Source: [Clostridium] innocuum (GTDB taxonomy: Bacteria > Bacillota_I > Bacilli_A > Erysipelotrichales > Erysipelotrichaceae). Taken from it: DNA of 64,000 nucleotides. Below are positions 8,977 through 17,367 of the stretch, piece by piece. The stretch covers positions 1,116,001 to 1,180,000 of the forward strand of contig CP048838.1 in NCBI GenBank assembly GCA_012317185.1, written 5' to 3'. The position numbers and the translations under genes were made by a program. The notes under the pieces are model-generated. The model saw only the letters and a list, made by a program, of their open reading frames with translations. It was not told where the DNA came from and ran no database searches. Position 1 is the stretch's first letter. Every line of letters starts with the position of its first letter.

Positions 8977-9900
8977 ATGAGTGATAAGCCTATGAAAAAA
9001 CTTTACAGATATATTAAATTCCATTTAAAAATGACATATAAAAATATCGTCCGGCATTTCGGACTGACATTTTCCGCATCCGTTGCGGTATCCATAACAC
9101 TGATTCTGATATCGGTATTCATGCTGCTGACCAGCAATCTCAACTGCTTTACGAAGCATATCGAGCAACAGGTAACCATACGTGCGAGTATAGATACCAT
9201 TGTAAAGGATAAGCAAAAGCAGCAGCTGCTTCATGCAATCGAACAGCTGAATACTGTAAAGCATGTAACGCTTTCCACCGGAAAAGAAGAACTGGAAAAT
9301 TATAAAGCGGAATTTCAGGATGATTCCACTATGTTCGATATGTATGAGGGAAAAGCCAATCCGATTCGCGATACGTTTCTGATTGAGGTAAAAAACGGAA
9401 AGGATATACAAAAAACTGCGGATAAGATCGAAGATATGAAAGGGATCGTATCTGCGGAATATGGCGGAGATTCCACAAGTGGAATGATTTCCACCTTTGA
9501 GAAAATCCGGGAAGGCGGTATGATTTTCATTATCTTCCTGATTGTGATTGCAGTATTTCTGATTTCCAATAAAATCAAAATGTCTATTTATACACGAAAA
9601 CAGGAAATTGCCATTATGCGTTTTGTCGGGGCCAGCAACTGGGCAATCAAATTTCCGATGATGCTGGAGGGTGTTTTCATCGGGATACTGGGAAGTCTGG
9701 TTCCTGTCCTGCTGACAATTTTCGGCTATCAGTATGTATATACCATCCTGGGCGGTACCTTCATGAGCAACATGTTCGTACTGCAAACGGTATTTCCTAT
9801 GACACTGGAGATATCAGGAATTTTAATTCTGATCGGCGTTCTTGTCGGCCTGGTGGGAAGCTTTTTCTCCACCACCAGATACCTGCATTGGAAACGCTGA
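8977..9900 (+). CDS. ftsX: Cell-division ABC transporter permease FtsX
   Basis: A 307-residue protein with the FtsX plan: short cytoplasmic N-terminus, membrane segment 1 at about 30-55, a large extracellular domain to about 175, then three more segments in the FtsX/MacB permease fold (ISNKIKMSIYTRKQEIAIMR). FtsX with ATPase FtsE controls peptidoglycan hydrolases at division or elongation. No ftsE lies beside it; it has its own promoter and terminator, which is unusual because ftsEX are nearly always adjacent. The translation start could also be ATG 8992. Confidence 0.92.
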   Translation: MSDKPMKKLYRYIKFHLKMTYKNIVRHFGLTFSASVAVSITLILISVFMLLTSNLNCFTKHIEQQVTIRASIDTIVKDKQKQQLLHAIEQLNTVKHVTLSTGKEELENYKAEFQDDSTMFDMYEGKANPIRDTFLIEVKNGKDIQKTADKIEDMKGIVSAEYGGDSTSGMISTFEKIREGGMIFIIFLIVIAVFLISNKIKMSIYTRKQEIAIMRFVGASNWAIKFPMMLEGVFIGILGSLVPVLLTIFGYQYVYTILGGTFMSNMFVLQTVFPMTLEISGILILIGVLVGLVGSFFSTTRYLHWKR

Positions 9901-9992
9901 TGTATTCGTTGTGAACCCGTATGTCGTAACACAAGCAATTATCATAAACAGAATGTACTCGCAGATTTGATCCAGTAGCGAGTTACTTATGA

Positions 9993-10042
9993 AGAAGGGA
10001 ATTCAGATTTCTATGAAATCGTATGAAATTCCCTCTTTTTTT
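9993..10042 (+). terminator. ftsX terminator
   Basis: AAGGGAATTC pairs with GAAATTCCCT across about 20 nt and runs into T7. It lies inside an upstream reading-frame extension of mutY, which argues that the extension is not translated. Bases 10043-10297 hold no gene; a small dyad CAACAAG-AAT-CTTGTTG occurs at 10272-10288. Confidence 0.85.
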
Positions 10043-10297
10043 ATGTGCAAGGGAAGTGTCTGCGATATTATTCATTTTATGACTAGGACCTGCAATCAGG
10101 CATACCAATATAATAGCCACCTGTCCAGGCACTTTGTAAACAGCACAGGGCAACGTACACTGCTTTTTTTGAATACTTCTTCCTGCATTTATCCTACCTT
10201 TGCGCAGATACCGTTTGATTTCTATAGTGCTTTCTCTGCCCCTTTGATCGTATGTGATGTCTGTCCTGTTTCAACAAGAATCTTGTTGGCTTTTTCT

Positions 10298-10327
10298 TTG
10301 CCTGCCGTCTTTACCCTGTGGTATAAT
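10298..10327 (+). promoter_or_regulatory. mutY promoter, predicted leaderless
   Basis: TTGCCT (10298-10303), 18 bp, then a perfect TATAAT (10322-10327). The mutY ATG is at 10334, seven bases after the -10, so transcription would begin at or beside the start codon. No Shine-Dalgarno is possible. Confidence 0.65.
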
Positions 10328-10333
10328 AAACGC

Positions 10334-11392
10334 ATGAAACTACAACATGATAAAAAGAAATTTACAGAGCAGCTGCTGGACTGGTACGACCAGAATGCCC
10401 GTGTCCTGCCATGGAGAGAGGACGCTTCCCCCTACCGCGTCTGGGTAAGCGAGATTATGCTGCAGCAGACACGTGTGGAAGCAGTGAAGCCTTATTTTGA
10501 ACGGTTTATACAGGCACTGCCTTCACTGAAGGCTTTAGCAGAGGCGGATGAGGATACGCTGCGTAAGCTGTGGGAGGGACTTGGCTATTATAACCGTGTC
10601 CGCAACATGAAAAAATGTGCAATGGAATGCATGGAGCGCCATAACGGTGTACTTCCGGATACATATGAGGAGCTGTTGAAGCTTCCGGGCATCGGTGCCT
10701 ATACAGCGGGAGCTATTGCCTCTATCGCCTATAAGCGCTGTGTTCCGGCAGTGGATGGCAATGTTTTGCGTGTGTTCAGCCGGGTGCTCGTCAGCGAGGA
10801 TGACATTTTGAAGGAACGCACAAAGAAGAAATTTCAGGACATTATACAGGAATATATACCGGAGCACAGAAGTGATGCCTTTAATCAGGCACTGATGGAA
10901 ATCGGTGCGCTCGTATGCGTGCCGAATGCGGCACCCCGCTGTAATATCTGTCCGCTGGCAAGTGAATGCATGGGCTATCAGAGCGGAGCGGCACACCGGC
11001 TACCCAATAAAACAGCTAAAAAGGACAGAAGAATTGAAAAAAAGACAGTGCTTGTCCTTTTGTGTAAAGATAGGGTTTATCTGCATAAACGAGATGAGCA
11101 GGGACTGCTTGCAGGCCTGTATGAATTTATGATGCTGGACGAACAGAAAAGCAGAAAGGAGATCACACAGGAATTTCAGGATCAGCTTCTGAGGCTGGTT
11201 CCTCTGCGGAAAGCAAAACATATCTTTTCCCATGTTGAGTGGCATATGAACGGATATCTGCTGGAGCTGAAACAGGAGGCAGTGGAAGGGGTATGGTGCA
11301 CGAAGGATGAACTGCAAAAGACCTATGCAATCCCTACAGCGCTCAAGGTGTACAGAGAAGCCCTGCTGACATGGATAGGAGGTGATTCATAA
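10334..11392 (+). CDS. mutY: A/G-specific adenine glycosylase
   Basis: Removes adenine mispaired with 8-oxoguanine. With ATG 10334 the protein has 352 residues, normal for MutY; a longer in-frame start at 9989 would cross the ftsX terminator and is rejected. Visible parts are LQQTRVEAV with the catalytic Glu, the helix-hairpin-helix LPGIGAYTAGA, VDGNVLRV with the catalytic Asp, and a 4Fe-4S loop C-x7-C-x2-C-x5-C (one residue longer than the common x6 first gap). The C-terminal 130 residues form the NUDIX-like 8-oxoG recognition domain. It overlaps the NUDIX gene by one base. Confidence 0.95.
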   Translation: MKLQHDKKKFTEQLLDWYDQNARVLPWREDASPYRVWVSEIMLQQTRVEAVKPYFERFIQALPSLKALAEADEDTLRKLWEGLGYYNRVRNMKKCAMECMERHNGVLPDTYEELLKLPGIGAYTAGAIASIAYKRCVPAVDGNVLRVFSRVLVSEDDILKERTKKKFQDIIQEYIPEHRSDAFNQALMEIGALVCVPNAAPRCNICPLASECMGYQSGAAHRLPNKTAKKDRRIEKKTVLVLLCKDRVYLHKRDEQGLLAGLYEFMMLDEQKSRKEITQEFQDQLLRLVPLRKAKHIFSHVEWHMNGYLLELKQEAVEGVWCTKDELQKTYAIPTALKVYREALLTWIGGDS

Positions 11393-11961
11393 TGAAGCTG
11401 TATGAAGAGCTTTGCGCATATACACCCTGCAATCTACAGGAGGAAGCAGACCGTAAGGTCATGATGCGCTATATAAAGGAATTTCTCAATGTCTATACAA
11501 GAGATAATGTATATGGACATATCACCAGCAGTCCGTGGATCATCAATGCGGATGCGTCAAAGGTACTCATGATTTATCATAATATTTATAACTCCTGGGG
11601 CTGGTGCGGCGGTCATGCGGACGGGGATCGGGATTTGATCCATGTCGCATTAAAGGAGGGAAGAGAAGAAACCGGACTGAAAAAGCTTGAGCTGCTAAGT
11701 GAATCCATTCTGGCCATCGATATACTGCCGGTACCACCGCATGTGAAAAGAGGTGCATTTGTATCCTCTCATGTTCATTTGAATGTCACCTATCTGTGTC
11801 AGGCGGATGAACGGGATACGCTGTGCAGCAAGCCGGATGAAAACAGCGGTGTTAGGTGGATTGCAGTGGAGGAAATCAATCACTATGTAACAGAGGAGGA
11901 TATGAAGCCGGTATATCGAAAGCTTGTGGAAAAAAGCCGCAGCCTCCTGCTTGCAGGCTAA
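11392..11961 (+). CDS. NUDIX hydrolase
   Basis: A 189-residue protein with the Nudix helix GHADGDRDLIHVALKEGREE-TGL. It follows the G-x5-x-x7-(R/K)E-x-x-EE-x-G-U pattern, but the first Glu is Arg and the usual R is Lys. The WCGGHADGD start is typical of a Firmicute NUDIX subfamily. It hydrolyses a nucleoside diphosphate linked to another group; the substrate is unknown. Its start overlaps the mutY stop (TAATG), which suggests a joint oxidised-nucleotide role, though that is inferred. Confidence 0.88.
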   Translation: MKLYEELCAYTPCNLQEEADRKVMMRYIKEFLNVYTRDNVYGHITSSPWIINADASKVLMIYHNIYNSWGWCGGHADGDRDLIHVALKEGREETGLKKLELLSESILAIDILPVPPHVKRGAFVSSHVHLNVTYLCQADERDTLCSKPDENSGVRWIAVEEINHYVTEEDMKPVYRKLVEKSRSLLLAG

Positions 11962-12177
11962 GAGCAGGGGGAGTGAAACGCTAACGGAAGCAAGCGCATG
12001 GATATTCTAAAAGTCCCGTCAGGGATGATTGCGGCAGGCTGTTTTTCCATTGCTGTTTGATACATGCTGAAAGGCGTCGGGGAATTGAATTCCATAAAAA
12101 TCATCTAGGAAAGGGAAGACAAAAAAAAGGAAAAGGATTATACTGTATATGTATATCAGGAAAGGTTGGTCTTAATT

Positions 12178-12852
12178 ATGAACATGCTGGAACAAATTAA
12201 AGGTGGACTTGTTGTGTCCTGTCAGGCGCTGCCTGATGAACCACTGCATTCATCCTTCATTATGGGAAGAATGGCGCTTGCGGCAAAACAGGGAGGTGCC
12301 GTAGGAATCCGTGCACAGAGCAAGGAGGATATCATCGAAATTAAAAAAGTCGTTGATCTGCCTGTTATCGGAATTGTAAAACGCAGCTATCCGGATAGTG
12401 ATATTTATATCACCGCAACGAAAAAGGAGCTGGATGAGCTATTTGAAACAGGGTGTGAAATGATCGCTATGGATGCGACGCTTCGTGATCGTCCGAATGG
12501 GGAAAAGCTGGAGGATCTCGTCAACTATGTGCATGAACACGGTGTTCTTGCCATGGCGGACTGCTCGACATATGAAGAATGCGTGAATGCGGAAAACATC
12601 GGCTTTGACTGTGTATCTACCACCTTATGCGGATACACGCCGTATTCCAAAAATGTGGATGGTCCAAATCTTGAGCTATTCAAAAAGCTGGCGGAAACAA
12701 TCAAGGCTCCGATTCTTGCGGAGGGCAAAATCAATACGCCGGAAGATCTGGCTGCAGTATATGAGGCTGGTGCTTACAGTGCAGTTGTCGGTGGTGCTAT
12801 CACACGTCCGAAGCAGATTACCGAGCGTTTTGTGAAGGCTTTGAAAAAATAA
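12178..12852 (+). CDS. nanE: N-acetylmannosamine-6-phosphate 2-epimerase
   Basis: Converts ManNAc-6-P to GlcNAc-6-P in sialic acid or ManNAc use. The TIM-barrel protein of about 225 residues shows the family features GGLVVSCQALPDEPLH, VIGIVKR, MIAMDAT, LAEGKINTPED and VVGGAITRP. ATG 12178 is chosen because AGGAAAGG lies 12 nt upstream; TTG 12166 abuts that site. A weak promoter AAGACA-17-TATACT (12116-12144) precedes it. No other nan genes are adjacent, so it may serve amino-sugar salvage. Bases 11962-12115 show no gene. Confidence 0.94.
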   Translation: MNMLEQIKGGLVVSCQALPDEPLHSSFIMGRMALAAKQGGAVGIRAQSKEDIIEIKKVVDLPVIGIVKRSYPDSDIYITATKKELDELFETGCEMIAMDATLRDRPNGEKLEDLVNYVHEHGVLAMADCSTYEECVNAENIGFDCVSTTLCGYTPYSKNVDGPNLELFKKLAETIKAPILAEGKINTPEDLAAVYEAGAYSAVVGGAITRPKQITERFVKALKK

Positions 12853-12874
12853 GATAGACGACATAATTTTGATA

Positions 12875-12935
12875 AGATACCTGAGCGTATGTGCAATTAC
12901 ATGCACATGACGGCTTTTGGGTATCTTTTTCTTTT
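12875..12935 (+). terminator. nanE terminator
   Basis: AAGATACC pairs with GGGTATCTT, with an inner TGTGCA/TGCACA hairpin, followed by a T-rich tail. Confidence 0.75.
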
Positions 12936-13047
12936 GCCAGCAGGAACGGATTCCAAATTCCTGAAAGTACTATGAAATCAAGCGAACTGGGCGAAAAAAC
13001 CGCACATTCCGACATCTTTTGACATATGGTATAAGGAATGTGGGGTT

Positions 13048-13776
13048 ATGCATATGAACATGAAAGTAATGAAGTTTGGCGGTACCTCCCTGCGCAGTGA
13101 AGCGACCAGGAAATATGTGTACCGTCATGTGCTGGAAAGCAGCAAGACAAATAAAGTGATTGTTGTGGTATCGGCCATGGGCCGCTATCCGGATGCGTAT
13201 GCTACGGATACCCTGCTGTCCATGGGCAGTGAATTTCTCACCAGGCAGGAAAAAGCCAGACTGGTTTCTATGGGAGAGCAGCTATCTGCACTGAAGATAT
13301 GCAGTGAACTTCTGGATATGGGAATACGGGCGTATGCGCTCCCTTTTTTCGATTGCGGAATACTTACCGATGAGAACTATGACTATGCAAAGGTACTGAA
13401 GCTGGATCATACCGGAATACGCAAGAAGCTGAACAGCTATGATGTGCTGGTTGTCGGCGGTTTTATCGGTATCTCCCCCAGTGGTCATGTGACGACCCTC
13501 GGCAGAGGAGGCAGTGATTACAGTGCGGTATTGTTTGCGGATATGCTGGATCTCAAGGAAGTGGATATTTATACAGATGTGGATGGTGTCTATGACAAGG
13601 ATCCCAAGCTGAATGAATATGCGATTAAATACGACAAACTGACCTACGACGAAATGCTGAATATGAAATCGAGGGTTTTGCATGACCGCTGTGTCAACTA
13701 TGCAAAGGACCATCATATCCGCATATATTTAAAAGGAACCTTTTCCACAAGTCTTGGAACAATCGTTGAAGATTAA
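13048..13776 (+). CDS. Aspartate kinase, catalytic domain only
   Basis: A 242-residue amino-acid kinase. KFGGTS (N-terminus), VVVSAMG, GRGGSDYSA and VDIYTDVDGVYDKDP are the aspartokinase ATP- and substrate-binding motifs. Normal aspartokinases have 400 or more residues with C-terminal ACT domains for Lys/Thr feedback; here the frame stops right after the kinase domain with no ACT sequence downstream. It is either a feedback-free enzyme or partner to a separate ACT protein. AAGGA lies 10 nt before ATG 13048. There are no lysine or threonine genes next to it. Confidence 0.85.
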   Translation: MHMNMKVMKFGGTSLRSEATRKYVYRHVLESSKTNKVIVVVSAMGRYPDAYATDTLLSMGSEFLTRQEKARLVSMGEQLSALKICSELLDMGIRAYALPFFDCGILTDENYDYAKVLKLDHTGIRKKLNSYDVLVVGGFIGISPSGHVTTLGRGGSDYSAVLFADMLDLKEVDIYTDVDGVYDKDPKLNEYAIKYDKLTYDEMLNMKSRVLHDRCVNYAKDHHIRIYLKGTFSTSLGTIVED

Positions 13777-13859
13777 ATTCTCTTACAATTCACGAACAAT
13801 CGTATCAACTATTGGATTGTTTACAGGGATTGTGATACAATAACAACGAGGTGATCCGC

Positions 13860-14051
13860 TTGAAGAACATTATTTTGGTAAAGTATCTGGATGATGATAC
13901 CAAGGCGAGAAGAATAGAAACGGCACTGGCTGAAACCAGAGTGGATTTTCAGGTAAATCTGGAAAAGCAATGCGTCATTGTGGAGGGAAACTCCGATATG
14001 GTGGCCGTTGCCAGAAAGGTTATCAATGATCTCGGCTTTATGATTATATAA
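13860..14051 (+). CDS. HMA-like small protein without metal cysteines
   Basis: About 63 residues with the beta-alpha-beta-beta-alpha-beta look of a heavy-metal-associated domain (MKNIILVKYL, then DMVAVARKVINDLGF), but the metal-binding CxxC is absent. Start TTG 13860 is preferred because GAGGTGATC, a near-perfect anti-16S match, lies just before it; GTG 13851 falls inside that site. Promoter TTGGAT-18-TACAAT (13812-13841) precedes it. A short terminator follows at 14053-14086. Function unknown; it may bind a partner protein rather than metal. Confidence 0.7.
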   Translation: MKNIILVKYLDDDTKARRIETALAETRVDFQVNLEKQCVIVEGNSDMVAVARKVINDLGFMII

Positions 14052-14052
14052 G

Positions 14053-14086
14053 AGAGGGCAGCTATGTCGAGCTTGCCTTTTTTCTT
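14053..14086 (+). terminator. Terminator before the GNAT gene
   Basis: AGGGCAGC and GCTTGCCTT form the stem, followed by TTTTTTCTT. Confidence 0.6.
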
Positions 14087-14100
14087 GGATGGGAGCAAAT

Positions 14101-14517
14101 ATGATAGAAATTAAAACAAAGGATAACGAGCAGGACTACAGGTATGTTCGTATTGAGGTGTTCATGAAGGAACAGGGATTTCAGAATGAATTTGACGAAA
14201 TTGATGCGACTGCTGTACATATTACTGTTTATGTGGATGGCACACTTGCAGGTTGTGCACGCTGTTTTCCAAAGGAAGAGGAGGCGGCATGGGTCTTCGG
14301 ACGTATTGCGGTACTTCCCCAGTTTCGCCATCAGGGACTGGGCGGTGTCCTGCTATCCGAGATGGAGAGCATCGTTCACAGCAAAAAGGGAAGGCGCTGT
14401 ATTCTGGATGCACAATGCCGTGCCTGTGCGTTTTATGAAAGCTATGGCTATACCATATGCGGGGAGGAGCATATGGATGAGCATGTTCCTCATGTACAGA
14501 TGGAGAAGCTGCTGTGA
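14101..14517 (+). CDS. GNAT family N-acetyltransferase, ElaA-like
   Basis: About 138 residues. The sequence FMKEQGFQNEFDEIDATAVHI is typical of the YitI/ElaA subgroup. The acetyl-CoA loop is seen in VLPQFRHQGLGGVLL, and the C-terminal FYESYGY strand-helix is conserved. ATG 14101 has GGGAG five bases upstream; ATG 14089 is too close to that site. It transfers acetyl from acetyl-CoA to an unknown amine substrate. Confidence 0.88.
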   Translation: MIEIKTKDNEQDYRYVRIEVFMKEQGFQNEFDEIDATAVHITVYVDGTLAGCARCFPKEEEAAWVFGRIAVLPQFRHQGLGGVLLSEMESIVHSKKGRRCILDAQCRACAFYESYGYTICGEEHMDEHVPHVQMEKLL

Positions 14518-14976
14518 GTAGGAATGTGCTTTACAGGATGTGATGGAAACAATGCACTGGATGTATCGGATATAAGAGGGGAGCGTCAAGGAAAAGGTGC
14601 TTTGATGAAGGATATGCAGGAAGTCATTGATGAGCAGCCGGATGTGAAATGCACAGACCATGCATGTATCTTAAGGTGATGCTCTACAGTATCGGCGTAA
14701 GAAACGAAAACAGACCTGTACCTTTCCTGTAAAGGAAGCTGTCCGTTCCTTGCTATGCAGTCTATACTGCCGTATGCAGGAACCCATGCAGCATCACGTA
14801 CAATATTGCATACGGATACAGATCATATAACTGGTGATGGGATGGAAACGTATTGCAATCATTTCCGCATTCATTCTCCCCGTATGCTGAACATCTAAAG
14901 CACTCCGTGTTTTGCTTTCTACTTCTGTGTCCGGCAGGAAATTTCCCTTTTCAAAAAAGTTAAATATGATAGTTTA
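14518..14976 (+). other. Intergenic stretch with one small ORF
   Basis: About 460 bases without a clear gene. A 51-codon ORF (14524-14679, starting MCFTGCDGNN) has AGGA directly before its ATG, too close for a normal ribosome site; its product resembles nothing I recognise and it may be a remnant. The rest shows no ORF or strong hairpin until the rex promoter. Confidence 0.3.
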
Positions 14977-15005
14977 TTCACAAAGTTAAAAAAGTATGCT
15001 ATACT
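14977..15005 (+). promoter_or_regulatory. rex promoter
   Basis: TTCACA (14977-14982), 17 bp, TATACT (15000-15005). Two copies of AAAGTTAAA (14956-14964 and 14982-14990) flank the -35. I do not see a proper Rex palindrome (TTGTTAA-N4-TTAACAA). Confidence 0.65.
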
Positions 15006-15023
15006 ATGCAATAGGTGATAAAC

Positions 15024-15653
15024 ATGACAGAGAAAAATGTGCCAAAGGCAACGCTGCAGCGATATCCTGTCTATCTGAAGGCATTGCGCAAGCTGAAAAG
15101 TTCAGGTGTAGAAAGAATCATGTCCAAGGAACTGGCCAGTGTCGTCAATATTGAACCGACGACGATTCGCCGTGATTTTTCTTTTCTGGGAAATCTGGGA
15201 AAGCAGGGATATGGTTATGATGTCAATCGGTTGATTGAAATTTTTAATCAGCAGCTCGGTATGGATTTTGATGAAAAAATCATTCTGGTCGGAGCCGGTA
15301 ATATGGGCCGGGCACTGATGAAGTATAATAAATGGGATTATGTGGTTGGTGAGATTGCCTGTGCATTTGATGTCAATCCAGACCGTCAGGGTGTACGCTT
15401 CGGTATACCGGTATATGATATTGCGGATTTGGAGAAGAAGGTGCCGGATGGCTGCCGTATCGCAATTCTGGCGATTTCTGAAAATATCCAGCAAACGGTC
15501 GATCGCTTGATTGCCTGTGGTATCACAGGACTTGTGGATTTTACGCATGAACATATACAAATTCCAAAAGGGGTTGTATTAAAGAGCGTGGATGTGGTAT
15601 CATCTATACAGGAGCTGGTCTTTGAGACCAACAATCTGAATGTAGAGCGTTGA
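15024..15653 (+). CDS. rex: Redox-sensing transcriptional repressor Rex
   Basis: About 209 residues: N-terminal winged helix (SSGVERIMSKELASVV, TTIRRDFS) and a C-terminal Rossmann domain with the NADH motif VGAGNMGRAL. The domain-swap helix near the end (VSSIQELVFE) is also family-typical. Rex represses fermentation genes when NADH is low and releases DNA when NADH rises. ATG 15024 lies five bases after AGGTGA; GTG 15015 overlaps that site. Transcription starts about 12 nt upstream. Confidence 0.95.
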   Translation: MTEKNVPKATLQRYPVYLKALRKLKSSGVERIMSKELASVVNIEPTTIRRDFSFLGNLGKQGYGYDVNRLIEIFNQQLGMDFDEKIILVGAGNMGRALMKYNKWDYVVGEIACAFDVNPDRQGVRFGIPVYDIADLEKKVPDGCRIAILAISENIQQTVDRLIACGITGLVDFTHEHIQIPKGVVLKSVDVVSSIQELVFETNNLNVER

Positions 15654-15659
15654 AGCAGA

Positions 15660-15880
15660 ACAGAATAAATTACGCGCAACTAGCGAATGCAGGAAGGTGG
15701 AAGCTGCATGCATACGGATTTATATCTGAACGGCTGTGGAGCTGAACCGGAGAACAACAGTAGACGGTTTCGTGTGGGAACGATATATCCCGAAGAAGAT
15801 GCTCATGCGGCAAACGCATGGGAATCAGGATGGCACCGCGTACAATACGTTCCTGAAAGGGAACGTTTTTTTGTACCGTA
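15660..15880 (+). promoter_or_regulatory. T-box riboswitch (tRNA-Asn)
   Basis: The leader of asnS has the T-box sequence AGGATGGCACCGCG (15827-15840; consensus AGGGTGGNACCGCG). Directly after it is a terminator ACGTTCC-TGAAAG-GGAACGT plus T7 (15847-15872). Upstream stem-I sequence contains AAC codons (around 15751-15760), a fit for an Asn specifier. Uncharged tRNA-Asn should bind and favour the antiterminator, raising asnS expression. Exact stem-I pairing was not modelled. Confidence 0.9.
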
Positions 15881-15897
15881 AACAGGAGGAAATGAAT

Positions 15898-17280
15898 ATG
15901 TTTGAATTTATGACAATACGCGAGCTGTATGAGATCGTTATGAGTGGATCTCATGTGGAACAGGACAGCATGGAATATGTGCAGCTGCAGGGCTGGGTTC
16001 GGACAAACCGCTGCAGTGGCAAGCTTGGCTTCATCGAGCTGAATGACGGAACATATTTCCGAAACGCGCAGCTGGTGTATTTACAGGAACTGAAAAACTT
16101 TGCGGAGGTTGAGAAATATCCGACAGGTGCGGCGATCACCGTAACCGGAAAATTCGTGCTGACACCACAGGGAAAGCAGCCGTTTGAAATTCAGGTTACC
16201 GAAGCATCGCTGGAAGGGGATTGCGACCGTGATTATCCATTGCAGAAAAAGCGTCACAGCTTTGAATATCTGCGTGAAATTGCACATCTGCGTCCGCGTG
16301 CCAACTCCTTTTATGCAATCTTCCGTCTGCGCTCGGTATTATCCATGGCAATTCATGAATTTTTCCAGGATCAGGGCTTTGTATACGTACATACACCGAT
16401 CATTACGGGAAATGATGGTGAGGGTGCTGGTGAAATGTTTAAGGCGACAACCAGAGATGATGCCGATTATGAGCAGGACTTCTTTGGAAAGGAAGCATTT
16501 TTGACGGTTACCGGACAGCTGCATGTCGAAGCGTTTGCCATGGCGTTCCGTGATGTGTATACCTTTGGTCCGGCCTTCCGTGCGGAGAATTCCAACACGA
16601 GCCGTCATGCCAGTGAGTTCTGGATGATTGAGCCGGAAATTGCCTTTGCGGATCTGGAGGATGATATGAACCTGATCGAGGATATGGTGAAATACTGTAT
16701 CGATTATGTTCTTGAAAATGCGCCTGAGGAAATGAAATTTTTCAATACGATGATTGATAAGAGCTGTATTGAGCGTATCACGAAGGTGCGCAATTCGGAT
16801 TTCAAGCGGATGACATATACGGAGGCAATCGATCTGCTGTTACAGGCGGATGTGAAGTTTGATAATAAGGTGGAATGGGGGATGGATCTCAATTCCGAGC
16901 ATGAGCGTTATATCTGTGAGAAAATCGTGGATGGACCGGTTTTCCTGACGGATTATCCAAAGGAAATCAAGGCATTCTACATGCGTGTCAATGATGATGG
17001 AAAAACCGTGGCAGCCTGTGATCTGCTTGTCCCGGGAGTCGGTGAGCTGGTCGGCGGCAGTCAGCGTGAAGAACGCTATGATGTTTTGGAAGCGCGTATG
17101 AAGGATATGGGCATGACGACAGACAGTCTGCAGTGGTATATGGATTTGAGAAGATACGGAGGCTGCAAGCATGCCGGTTTCGGTCTTGGCTTTGACCGCC
17201 TGTTGATGTACCTGACAGGAATGCAGAATATCCGTGATGTGGAGCCATTCCCGCGTACACCGAAGAATCTGTTATTTTAA
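15898..17280 (+). CDS. asnS: Asparagine--tRNA ligase
   Basis: A class IIb synthetase of 460 residues. ATG 15898 lies 7 nt after AGGAGGA; a longer in-frame start (15736) would translate the T-box and is rejected. The N-terminal OB fold (WVRTNRCSGKLGFIELNDGT) binds the anticodon. Motif 2 is FRAENSNTSRHASEFWMIEPE (residue run shown in part) and motif 3 is GFGLGFDRLLMYLTG. The tRNA-Asn-specific T-box upstream supports Asn rather than Asp charging. Confidence 0.97.
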   Translation: MFEFMTIRELYEIVMSGSHVEQDSMEYVQLQGWVRTNRCSGKLGFIELNDGTYFRNAQLVYLQELKNFAEVEKYPTGAAITVTGKFVLTPQGKQPFEIQVTEASLEGDCDRDYPLQKKRHSFEYLREIAHLRPRANSFYAIFRLRSVLSMAIHEFFQDQGFVYVHTPIITGNDGEGAGEMFKATTRDDADYEQDFFGKEAFLTVTGQLHVEAFAMAFRDVYTFGPAFRAENSNTSRHASEFWMIEPEIAFADLEDDMNLIEDMVKYCIDYVLENAPEEMKFFNTMIDKSCIERITKVRNSDFKRMTYTEAIDLLLQADVKFDNKVEWGMDLNSEHERYICEKIVDGPVFLTDYPKEIKAFYMRVNDDGKTVAACDLLVPGVGELVGGSQREERYDVLEARMKDMGMTTDSLQWYMDLRRYGGCKHAGFGLGFDRLLMYLTGMQNIRDVEPFPRTPKNLLF

Positions 17281-17288
17281 GAGTTACG

Positions 17289-17312
17289 GCCATGGATGCG
17301 TCCATGGCTTTC
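17289..17312 (+). terminator. Hairpin after asnS
   Basis: GCCATGGA-TGCG-TCCATGGC is a perfect 8-bp stem followed only by TTTCTT, so termination may be partial and the next gene may be co-transcribed. Confidence 0.55.
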
Positions 17313-17367
17313 TTGTGAGGGGGAGGGCTTTGTCGGCCTCAAAGTCTGTGGGGAGGAAAGGAGCACC

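Noticed and set aside
9989..10333. 115-codon N-terminal extension of mutY
   Set aside because: It crosses the ftsX terminator and mutY promoter, has no MutY-like sequence and no ribosome site.
14950..15005. Rex autoregulatory operator
   Set aside because: AAAGTTAAA repeats are present, but the required TTGTTAA/TTAACAA dyad is not.
15736..15897. 54-codon N-terminal extension of asnS
   Set aside because: It lies in the T-box leader and its terminator; the true start has AGGAGGA.
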